Source of the DNA: Anaerolineaceae bacterium
GTDB lineage: Bacteria; Chloroflexota; Anaerolineae; Anaerolineales; Anaerolineaceae
Length of the DNA: 27,274 bases
Assembly: GCA_011620505.1 (NCBI GenBank)
Contig: WOZA01000097.1
Span: forward strand, 26,803 to 54,076
Direction: 5' to 3'
The notes under the pieces are model-generated. The model was given only the letters and a program-made list of their open reading frames with translations, was not told the origin of the DNA and searched no databases. Below are positions 15,212 through 22,227 of this stretch, piece after piece. Within the stretch, counting starts at the first letter, position 1; each line of letters starts with the position of its first letter. The translations under genes and the position numbers were made by a program.

Positions 15212-16495
15212 TTACGCGTTGTCTCGGATAATTTCTGCTCCGAGCCCCCGAAGCTTATCGTCAATACGTTCATAACCTCGGTCAATTTGGGCAACATTGC
15301 GGATAGTCGATGTGCCGTTTGCTGAAAGAGCAGCAAGCACCAGCGCGATACCAGCCCGAATATCCGGGCTATCCAGTTTTTCAGCATTCAAGCGGGTTGG
15401 TCCATTGACAATACAGCGATGAGGATCGCACAAAACAATCTGCGCTCCCATTGAGACCAATTTGTCGGTAAAGAACATGCGGCTGGGATACATCCAATCA
15501 TGAAAGAGGATAGTCCCGGTGGACTGGGTGGCAATCACGATGGCGATACTCATCAGGTCAGTGGGGAAGGCGGGCCAAGGCATGACACTGATCTCCGGGA
15601 TTGCGTTGCCCAGATCGGGTTTAATCACCAGGCGCTGATTGGCGCCAACAAGGATGTCGTCTCCGACGAATGTCATATCGACCCCGAGCCGTTTCAGAAC
15701 CATTTGAATCATTGAGAGATGTTCAACACCTGCATTTTTAATGCGGATTTCTCCATGGGTCACAACCGCGGCACCAACGAAACTGATCACTTCCAGGTAG
15801 TCAGGTCCGATGGTGAACTCGGCGCCATGCAGGCGTTCCTTTCCCTCGATGACCAGTGTGTTAGAGCCGATGTTTTGCACACCTGCGCCCATTGCATTCA
15901 ACAATTTACATAGTTCCTGGATATGGGGCTCAGAGGCGGCGTTACGAATAGTAGTCGTACCATTGGCAAGGACAGCCGCCATAATCGTGTTTTCGGTCGC
16001 AGTCACACTGGCTTCATCGAGAAGGATATCCGCTCCTTGAAGCCTTTCGGACTTGAAATCAAACACGCCGTTGAACTTAAACTTTGCCCCAAGCTTTTCC
16101 AGGGCGAGGATATGCGTATCCACCCGGCGGCGACCGATGACGTCCCCTCCTGGAGGAGGCAGAACAAGGTCGCCAAAACGAGCGATCATCGGACCAGCCA
16201 GGAGGATGGAGGCACGAATCTGATGGCACAGGTCAGGGTCCAAATCTGACGGGCAGATGTTCTTCGCCTGCAACCGCCAGGAAGAGGCATTTTCCAACAT
16301 TTCAACTTCCACGCCCAGGCTCTCAAGAAGCTTGCGCATCGTTTGCGTGTCTATGATGTTAGGCATGTTGTGCAGAATGACAGGCTCTTCCGTAAGAAGA
16401 CAGGCTGCCATCATTGGTAAGGCAGCATTCTTGTTGCCAGAAGGCTGCATCGTGCCATGCAATGGTCGTCCCCCGGTGATTACAAATTTATCCAT
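15212..16495 (-). CDS. murA: UDP-N-acetylglucosamine 1-carboxyvinyltransferase MurA with Asp in place of the catalytic-loop Cys
   Basis: First committed step of peptidoglycan precursor synthesis: adds enolpyruvate from PEP to UDP-GlcNAc. Length 427 is standard. Seen: K22 in PSGNKNAALP, the mobile loop PPPGG-D118-VIGRRRVDTH, and catalytic Asp D313 in WPAFPTD. The loop residue is aspartate, where E. coli has Cys115. Asp at this place is known in Mycobacterium and Chlamydia MurA and makes them insensitive to fosfomycin. The loop also has RRRVD in place of the common xRPVD. It lies 15 bases after pckA and is the last gene of the operon. It could be one of two MurA paralogs; that cannot be judged from this window. 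Confidence 0.95.
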   Translation of the reverse strand: MDKFVITGGRPLHGTMQPSGNKNAALPMMAACLLTEEPVILHNMPNIIDTQTMRKLLESLGVEVEMLENASSWRLQAKNICPSDLDPDLCHQIRASILLAGPMIARFGDLVLPPPGGDVIGRRRVDTHILALEKLGAKFKFNGVFDFKSERLQGADILLDEASVTATENTIMAAVLANGTTTIRNAASEPHIQELCKLLNAMGAGVQNIGSNTLVIEGKERLHGAEFTIGPDYLEVISFVGAAVVTHGEIRIKNAGVEHLSMIQMVLKRLGVDMTFVGDDILVGANQRLVIKPDLGNAIPEISVMPWPAFPTDLMSIAIVIATQSTGTILFHDWMYPSRMFFTDKLVSMGAQIVLCDPHRCIVNGPTRLNAEKLDSPDIRAGIALVLAALSANGTSTIRNVAQIDRGYERIDDKLRGLGAEIIRDNA

Positions 16496-16510
16496 CAGAT
16501 CTCCATTAAA

Positions 16511-18112
16511 CTATTTTGTTTGGTGAACCCGAGGTCCTGCTTCCATTACTTCCCAGGATACCGATTCACGATACTTTTCAAAATTTTGAGTGAATTTTTG
16601 TGCCAGTGAGGCTGCTTCGTCTTCATAGGCGCTTTGGTCGCTCCAGGAAAGCTCGGGGTTTAAAACCTCCTGAGGCACACCCGGAACTTCGTCGGGAATT
16701 TCAACCCCAAAAATGGGGTGAGTGTGGGTTTTCACGTGATCCAATGCACCACCCAGAACGGCAGAGATCATCGCCCGGGTCAATGGAAGGGCGATGCGTT
16801 TTCCGGTGCCAAAGGCGCCACCGGACCAACCAGTGTTGAGCAGCCACACCTGGGTGCCGTGTTTGGCTAATTTTTCTGAAAGCAAATTGGCATATACCGT
16901 CGGTTTAAGGGGCAGGAATGGCGCGCCAAAACAAGTTGAGAAGGTTGCCTGGGGCTTATCGCCAAGGCCGCGTTCTGTTCCAGCCAATTTGGAAGTATAG
17001 CCGCTCAGGAAGTAATAGATTGCCTGGGCATCGCTGAGTTTTGCCAGCGGAGGCATAACGCCGAACGCATCCGCAGTCAAAAAGAAAATGTAATCAGGAT
17101 GTCCACCCATCCCGGAAGGTTCATAATTGGAGATGAATTCCAGCGGGTAGGAGGCGCGGGTGTTTTCGGTGATGGCACTCGAATCAAAATCGGGGTGATG
17201 ATGCTCGTCCAAGGGAACATTTTCAATCAGGCAGCCAAAGCGGTTAATAGCGGACCAGACCAGGGGTTCATACTTTGGATTAATGCGAATTGTCTTGGCA
17301 TAACAACCGCCTTCGAAGTTGAATATGCCGTTGTCGCTCCAGCCATGCTCGTCATCCCCAATTAAGGCGCGTTCCGGGTCAGAAGAAAGGGTGGTTTTGC
17401 CTGTGCCACTGAGGCCAAAAAAGAGCGCCACACTGCCATCCTGACCTTTATTGGCTGAACAGTGCAAGGGCAGAATGCCTTTTTTGGGAAGAAGGTAATT
17501 CATGAAGGTGAAGACGGATTTCTTAATCTCACCAGCGTAGCGGGTATGGCCGATCAGGACCTGTTTGGCATCAAAATTCAGGATCACCATTGCTGCGGAT
17601 CGTAAACCATCATTTTGTGGATCTGCCGCAAATTGCGTAGATACGAGGATGGTGAAATCCGGGTCGATGTGCGGCTGATCCGATTTTAATTCAATGAACA
17701 TATTGGAAGCAGCCAGATTCTGCCAGGCAAGATCTGTGATGACCCTGACACGGGCGGTGTTTTCCGGGTCGGCACCGGCAAACACATCGCAAACATAGAG
17801 CCGCTCGGTGTTCATTTTTTGCACAAGCTTGGCTCGTAAGTGAGAGAATTGCTCCTCGGAAAGAGATTCAGTACCGGAGGCATACCAAAGATCAGGGTCG
17901 CCATTGTCAATCAGGTATTTGTCGTTTGGAGAACGTCCAGTGAAAGGAGATGTGTTCACTACCAGCGCGCCAGAATCTGTGAGGACACCCTCCCCATCCA
18001 AAACTGCCCGGGTGATCAACTCTGCTTTATCAAGATAATAAAGAACATCCTTTACTTCACTTAACCCTAATTTTTCCAACTCAGACCTTAACGCTTCGTG
18101 CTGTGTTTCCAT
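16511..18112 (-). CDS. pckA: Phosphoenolpyruvate carboxykinase (ATP)
   Basis: Interconverts oxaloacetate + ATP and PEP + CO2 + ADP; gluconeogenesis, or the reverse, PEP-carboxylating direction in some anaerobes. 533 residues, normal for the ATP-dependent family. Seen: substrate Arg in GRSPNDKY (59-66), R191-Y-A-G-E195-I-K, P-loop GLSGTGKT (233-240), metal-binding IGDDEHGW (251-258), and NFEGGCYAK. AGGAAGG lies four bases before the ATG. It is 11 bases downstream of the lipoprotein gene and 15 upstream of murA; PEP is the co-substrate of MurA, which may or may not explain their pairing. Confidence 0.97.
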   Translation of the reverse strand: METQHEALRSELEKLGLSEVKDVLYYLDKAELITRAVLDGEGVLTDSGALVVNTSPFTGRSPNDKYLIDNGDPDLWYASGTESLSEEQFSHLRAKLVQKMNTERLYVCDVFAGADPENTARVRVITDLAWQNLAASNMFIELKSDQPHIDPDFTILVSTQFAADPQNDGLRSAAMVILNFDAKQVLIGHTRYAGEIKKSVFTFMNYLLPKKGILPLHCSANKGQDGSVALFFGLSGTGKTTLSSDPERALIGDDEHGWSDNGIFNFEGGCYAKTIRINPKYEPLVWSAINRFGCLIENVPLDEHHHPDFDSSAITENTRASYPLEFISNYEPSGMGGHPDYIFFLTADAFGVMPPLAKLSDAQAIYYFLSGYTSKLAGTERGLGDKPQATFSTCFGAPFLPLKPTVYANLLSEKLAKHGTQVWLLNTGWSGGAFGTGKRIALPLTRAMISAVLGGALDHVKTHTHPIFGVEIPDEVPGVPQEVLNPELSWSDQSAYEDEAASLAQKFTQNFEKYRESVSWEVMEAGPRVHQTK

Positions 18113-18123
18113 GGACCTTCCTC

Positions 18124-20547
18124 TTAGTTATTTTGTGTGGCGAGACTAATGAAAGAATTCATTGCTGGCTTCCCGTAGATCGATGACGAAAAGTCCGTCA
18201 GTTGCAGGACGGGGAAGAAACCTCGGCTACTGATCCCGCTGACCCAGCCACGCGGAGCCAAAACGGAGGTGTAGACCTGGTAGAAGTAATTTTGCGATTC
18301 CAGATCGACATTTCCAGCGCCATATTGCGGGTTAAAAGGGCTTATCAACAAGCCAGATGCGGTTTCATTATCTATCTGATTGCTTGTCAGTGAGGCAGCG
18401 TTCATTCCAAAAAAGAAAGGTTTCCCGACAGTCTCATAAAATGCATACACGGTACCATCCAGGTAGGTTCCCACAGAATATTGATCGTACGCGTAGGGCG
18501 CTAAATCCTTATCGCTCACGGTGAGATAGAAACCATCAACCTTGTCAAAAAAGCTATAAGTCATTAGATTTCCATCATCAGCAGGAATGCCAAACAGCAA
18601 TTGACCGGTGTAGTAGGCGTTCACCTTCTCAAGCAGATCGGACCAAAGTTGTTCTGCGGTCTTTGGGGTTCCAAAATTGGCTCCGATGGTTTTGAGTGCG
18701 CCAGGAAGGCTGGCTTCCACGCCACTTCCACCAAGAATGAGCTGATCGATACCATTAACGTTTGCAAATTGGCTGTAACTCATGACAAAACGTTCATATT
18801 CAGCATACCATTGCTGCCACCATAACTGGCTTTTTTCCGAGTTCTCCCACCAGCTTTGTGGGGAGGAACCAGGAAAGTTAATCTGGGGGTAAAGGGCGAC
18901 AGTAAAACCACTTGACTTCGCGAGAGCAACAATTTCGGCCAATTCACTCAGCAGGACAGAGGCATTGGCATCAAACTCAAGATAAGGTAATCCCTTCTTT
19001 TCCACCACCGTCCAGGTCGGGGTTAGTATCAGCCAGTTGATCCCAAACTTTTTTAGCTCTTCTGGAAGCTGGCGGTACCGGCTGAGAAAACTTGGTTGGT
19101 AACCAGGCATCAGCTCCACGCCAACCAGGCGGCTTGTTTGCGTTTCACTCGCATTGATTGAATTCGCTTCTTCAACTTCCCACGAAGTCCAGCTTTCGAT
19201 CTGGTTTGTTTGTGGCGCAGTAGAGGTGAATTCTACCCGGTAGGGATTAGCGCTGCTAACCGGATCCACAGAGAGATCCACCTGGTCGTTCCTGGCAAAG
19301 CGATATGTAACCGTACCCAGGCTGGAACTGCCAAAGAAAAGAAACATCCACTGATTGTTGTCCATTGGCCACATGGGGATGGGTTGGTGGGCATGGTTGG
19401 TGTAGAACTGAATGCTGACGCTATCCTCGGGTGGAGTTGAGTCCGGAGCTTGAACAATGATCGTCGTGGGGTTCTGGTCATCGATCCGCCAGGTTGCCAC
19501 TTTATCTTTGATAGTCACGTCGTGATCCGGAAGTGTAATTGTTCGCAGAAGCAAAGCCCCGTCTTGATCACGCTCAGCATTGATGTACCCATTCCCCAAG
19601 GTGTACTTATAGCGAAAAACGCTGCCAGCATACAGATTGAGCTGGAGGGAGTAGCTGCTATCTTCGTTGCGCGACATTATTGGCATACGAGAAGCAAAGG
19701 AACCTTGAGCATATTCATTAAAAGTTAAACCGCATTGCGCGTAGTCACATATTAAACGTACAGGGGCACCAATCGCTTCTTTCGGAGGTTCCAAGCTCAA
19801 AGTGACCTTTATCTGCGGGAGTGGGGTCATTTGGATCACTGCAGGCGTAGAAAGATCAGCCACGAGGTTGGCCTGCTGCTGGAAGGTCACATGGCTGCCA
19901 TCGATTGAAACCGCACTGAGGATGTGAACCCCAGTCGGCAGGTCATTGAGCACAAATCGTCCGGTCATATCCGTGAAGGTTTGATACCCAGCGATGTTGA
20001 TCAGCACATCCGGAAGTGGTTGATTGCTCTTGCTGTCATGCACGATGCCATTCAGGTCAGCGGTTTCTCCGGTATAAGACGCGTTTGGCCACCCTGAAAC
20101 AAAGTCCTTGATTACCGCGTTTTTCTGCACAAAGGCGATACGGTATCCCACCGGCGTGCCATCGGCCTTTTGCTCTGCAACCTCCAATGGGGCAGTCATC
20201 ACGTAGCGATAGCGCAAGGTGGCGTTCTCGGGAAGCATCAATGTTCCCAGGAATTTTCCATCTGGCTGACGTAAAAGCGGAAATCGCTCTATGTTATAGA
20301 GCATCCCACTGACTTCATCAAGAACATCTACCGCCAACTGGGTATCTGCTGAAGCAGGTATGCGCAATTCCACAGAAAATTCCTGCGGGATCAAATTTGG
20401 GGTAGTTACGTCTCCTGGAATTTCAGGGCTTTTTGTGGGAAGTGGTTTGTCGGCAGGATCGATGCGGATTGCGCATCCAAAAAGAAAACTCACCACCAAC
20501 AAACTCAAGATCATTCGGAGGGTTGTTTGATTTATTGTCGATGGCAT
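18124..20547 (-). CDS. Large secreted lipoprotein: beta-sandwich/CnaB-like repeats plus C-terminal TIM-barrel-like region
   Basis: 807 residues. A lipoprotein signal is visible: hydrophobic run 12-23 and lipobox L22-F-G-C25, so it should be membrane-anchored outside the cytoplasm. Residues about 55-150 and 245-355 resemble carbohydrate-binding beta-sandwich modules (both share an aromatic FRYKY/LRYRY strand and end in a D-x-V-xx-W-like strand). Residues about 161-235 look like a carboxypeptidase-regulatory/CnaB fold (TADLNGIVHD...GYQTFTDMTGRFVL). From about 470 to 800 the pattern of alternating strands and helices suggests a glycoside-hydrolase-like TIM barrel, with a possible acidic residue in GSGVEAS (608-614). 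I cannot name the family or confirm catalytic residues. It sits 9 bases after nusB and 11 before pckA. Glycan binding or hydrolysis is inferred only. Confidence 0.78.
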   Translation of the reverse strand: MPSTINQTTLRMILSLLVVSFLFGCAIRIDPADKPLPTKSPEIPGDVTTPNLIPQEFSVELRIPASADTQLAVDVLDEVSGMLYNIERFPLLRQPDGKFLGTLMLPENATLRYRYVMTAPLEVAEQKADGTPVGYRIAFVQKNAVIKDFVSGWPNASYTGETADLNGIVHDSKSNQPLPDVLINIAGYQTFTDMTGRFVLNDLPTGVHILSAVSIDGSHVTFQQQANLVADLSTPAVIQMTPLPQIKVTLSLEPPKEAIGAPVRLICDYAQCGLTFNEYAQGSFASRMPIMSRNEDSSYSLQLNLYAGSVFRYKYTLGNGYINAERDQDGALLLRTITLPDHDVTIKDKVATWRIDDQNPTTIIVQAPDSTPPEDSVSIQFYTNHAHQPIPMWPMDNNQWMFLFFGSSSLGTVTYRFARNDQVDLSVDPVSSANPYRVEFTSTAPQTNQIESWTSWEVEEANSINASETQTSRLVGVELMPGYQPSFLSRYRQLPEELKKFGINWLILTPTWTVVEKKGLPYLEFDANASVLLSELAEIVALAKSSGFTVALYPQINFPGSSPQSWWENSEKSQLWWQQWYAEYERFVMSYSQFANVNGIDQLILGGSGVEASLPGALKTIGANFGTPKTAEQLWSDLLEKVNAYYTGQLLFGIPADDGNLMTYSFFDKVDGFYLTVSDKDLAPYAYDQYSVGTYLDGTVYAFYETVGKPFFFGMNAASLTSNQIDNETASGLLISPFNPQYGAGNVDLESQNYFYQVYTSVLAPRGWVSGISSRGFFPVLQLTDFSSSIYGKPAMNSFISLATQNN

Positions 20548-20556
20548 AACAACCTG

Positions 20557-20985
20557 CTACTTGTTTAGGGTCTGGATTATTGTCTCGATGTTATCTGCAA
20601 GGCTTCCTAAAACACCATTCACGAAGCGAGCGGAGCTATCCGTTCCAAAGGCTTTGGCGAGCTCTACGGCCTCATTAATTCCAACTTTCAGAGGTGTCTT
20701 TCGGTAAACAGCGACTTCCCATAAAGCAAGCCTCAAAATGTTGCGATCAATCACTGCCACCTGATCCAGGGGCCATTCCGGGGCATGTTCGGCGATGAGT
20801 GCGTCCAATCTATCTGCAAACTCACGCACCCCCGCCGTCAGCATACGCGCAAATTCGTATTGAGTCTCATCCAGGCCCATTGCATTGACCCTGTCAGCAA
20901 CGACCTCACCAAGCAAATGATCGGTGAGGTCGAGCTCATAAAGGGATTGGAGGGCACAAATGCGCGCCTCGGTTCTTGATTTCAT
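20557..20985 (-). CDS. nusB: Transcription antitermination factor NusB
   Basis: Binds boxA RNA with NusE (S10) and supports antitermination in rRNA operons. 142 residues, normal. Seen: the RTEAR-ICALQSLYELD start, WPLDQVAVIDRNILRLALWE (helix pair typical of the family), VGINEAVELAKAFG, and SSARFVNGVLG. It follows the Asp23-family gene by 5 bases, the same neighbourhood (asp23-like then nusB) known in Firmicutes. Confidence 0.95.
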   Translation of the reverse strand: MKSRTEARICALQSLYELDLTDHLLGEVVADRVNAMGLDETQYEFARMLTAGVREFADRLDALIAEHAPEWPLDQVAVIDRNILRLALWEVAVYRKTPLKVGINEAVELAKAFGTDSSARFVNGVLGSLADNIETIIQTLNK

Positions 20986-20990
20986 TGCAT

Positions 20991-21311
20991 CTACGCTTCT
21001 AAATCGACGTCGGTTATATGTACGTCTATACGAGCAACTTCCATGCCAACCATTTCTGTTATTGCACGCGCGACTCTCTTTTGAACTTCCTGTGCCACAA
21101 GGCGGACATTCTCTTCACTACCGGGAATGATGTAGATTTCGACTTCAATCGAATCGTCCTTAACCACTACTCTTACACCGTCTTCAGGCACATTGCCGAG
21201 ACCTTCACGGCTGCTTAGCCGGCTAACTCCGGGGGTTGCCAGGGTGGTCAATTTGACAATGGTATGCAAGACGCTCGGAGCAATGGTTGTTTTTCCTGTT
21301 TTTTCGTCCAT
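20991..21311 (-). CDS. Asp23/Gls24 family envelope-stress-type protein
   Basis: 106 residues of the Asp23/Gls24 family (Pfam DUF322). Members are small alkaline-shock or envelope-linked proteins; YqhY of Bacillus lies next to nusB and influences acetyl-CoA carboxylase. Seen: I-A-P-S-V-L near the start, TPGVSRLS, a VKDDSIEVEIYII strand pair, then a VQKRVARAITEMVGMEVARIDVHITDV end, all typical of the fold. No signal or membrane segment. An AGAGAGAG ribosome site precedes the ATG. It is 5 bases from nusB, so coupled expression is likely. Confidence 0.88.
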   Translation of the reverse strand: MDEKTGKTTIAPSVLHTIVKLTTLATPGVSRLSSREGLGNVPEDGVRVVVKDDSIEVEIYIIPGSEENVRLVAQEVQKRVARAITEMVGMEVARIDVHITDVDLEA

Positions 21312-21323
21312 GATCTCTCTCTT

Positions 21324-21827
21324 CTAAGGCAGATAGCCTGTCAGTAGGACGCTCAAAAGAGCGGTCTCATCTTTACTCAAAGGGAAACCATCAACTTGAG
21401 CTGTAATTTTTTCATAAAGTGTGTCAAAGTCAATTCCCTCAGGCCAACCTTCAAGAAAGGTGTTCATAGGGTCAGGATAACCTGAAGCAGCAGATTCAGA
21501 AATGGAGAATCCAAGATCCCTAAGGTTCTTTTCCAGGATATCATGCCACTCGGAATACAAGGACTGCCAGCCTTTGAGGCAGATCAAACTAAACTTAGCA
21601 TCTTTTTCGAAAACAGTTTCAGCGTCCCGAATAAGCAGAGCACGCGGAGCAACCATCGGGTTGCGAAATCCGCTGATCCTTACATGCTCTTTGACTTGCG
21701 TAACCAGTTCACGGCGTATCTCATCAGGGAGCTTGTCGAGATTTTCGAACAATTTCTGTAAGATCTCCTTACGGAAGTAAGGTTCGATGAAGACGTTCAA
21801 AGCAATTGCTGGTACCAAGTCTACCAT
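21324..21827 (-). CDS. Conserved-looking protein of unknown function, 167 residues
   Basis: Not recognised. From ATG 21825-21827 it is 167 residues; GGAG about five bases upstream supports this start over an in-frame TTG at 21867-21869. Mostly helical, mildly acidic, without signal peptide or membrane segment. Visible features: the LDKLPDEIRRELVTQVKEHV helix (46-65 region), a VAPRALLIRD segment, and a C-terminal LSKDETALLSVLLTGYLP tail. It lies 12 bases upstream of the Asp23-family gene and 48 downstream of the acidic small protein. Its place in the operon suggests a housekeeping role, but no function can be stated. Confidence 0.75.
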   Translation of the reverse strand: MVDLVPAIALNVFIEPYFRKEILQKLFENLDKLPDEIRRELVTQVKEHVRISGFRNPMVAPRALLIRDAETVFEKDAKFSLICLKGWQSLYSEWHDILEKNLRDLGFSISESAASGYPDPMNTFLEGWPEGIDFDTLYEKITAQVDGFPLSKDETALLSVLLTGYLP

Positions 21828-21875
21828 AGTAACTCCATTTCGCGCAGACGTGCTGCGCAGCACAAACAAGCGGGA

Positions 21876-22151
21876 CTAATAGTCTTCGTTCTCATCAGCC
21901 AGGTCGTCGTCTTCGTCCTCGTCTTCTTCATCCTCGACCGCCCAGAGATCTTCGTGTTCATCTTCCTCGCCCATTTCGTCCCAATCATCCAATTCTTCGT
22001 CTTGCCAACTTGAACCTGCATGATCCTCCTCGTTGGGGGAATACGTTAAGCAGCCTGCATCGGGATTAATCTCAATAGCTGCTGCGGTGCAATAACGCTC
22101 ATCCAAAAAAATGCAATCCAGATAGTGGCAGCGAATTCGTGGCATTTTCAT
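21876..22151 (-). CDS. DUF1540-like four-cysteine small protein with a very acidic C-terminal tail
   Basis: 91 residues. The first 38 hold four cysteines in CX4CX7CX12C spacing (C8, C13, C21, C34) with the C-T-A-A-A-I-E-I block that resembles the DUF1540 metal-binding-like domain. Residues about 41-91 are dominated by Asp and Glu, with runs such as EDEEDEDEDDD, and almost no basic residues. GGAG precedes the ATG by three bases (or the second ATG, M3, by nine), so the start is uncertain by two residues. It is the first gene after a good promoter and opens the seven-gene operon. Metal binding is inferred from the cysteines; the acidic tail may bind cations or proteins. Low complexity of the tail limits family assignment. 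Confidence 0.75.
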   Translation of the reverse strand: MKMPRIRCHYLDCIFLDERYCTAAAIEINPDAGCLTYSPNEEDHAGSSWQDEELDDWDEMGEEDEHEDLWAVEDEEDEDEDDDLADENEDY

Positions 22152-22184
22152 AAACTCCGTAAAAAAATAGTTATTTTCGCAGGC

Positions 22185-22213
22185 ATTTTACCTTAGTAAA
22201 CATAAACCGTAAA
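22185..22213 (-). promoter_or_regulatory. Promoter of the seven-gene operon (acidic protein to murA)
   Basis: On the minus strand TTTACG (22208-22213), a 17-base spacer and TAAAAT (22185-22190). Start predicted near 22178, with a leader of about 27 bases. It lies in the 76-base gap after rel. Confidence 0.6.
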
Positions 22214-22227
22214 GAATAGCAAGCCTG

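Noticed and set aside
21842..21858. GC-rich hairpin (GCGCAG / CTGCGC, 5-base loop) before the 167-residue gene
   Set aside because: No T-run and only six pairs; could affect translation but nothing supports a riboswitch or a terminator.
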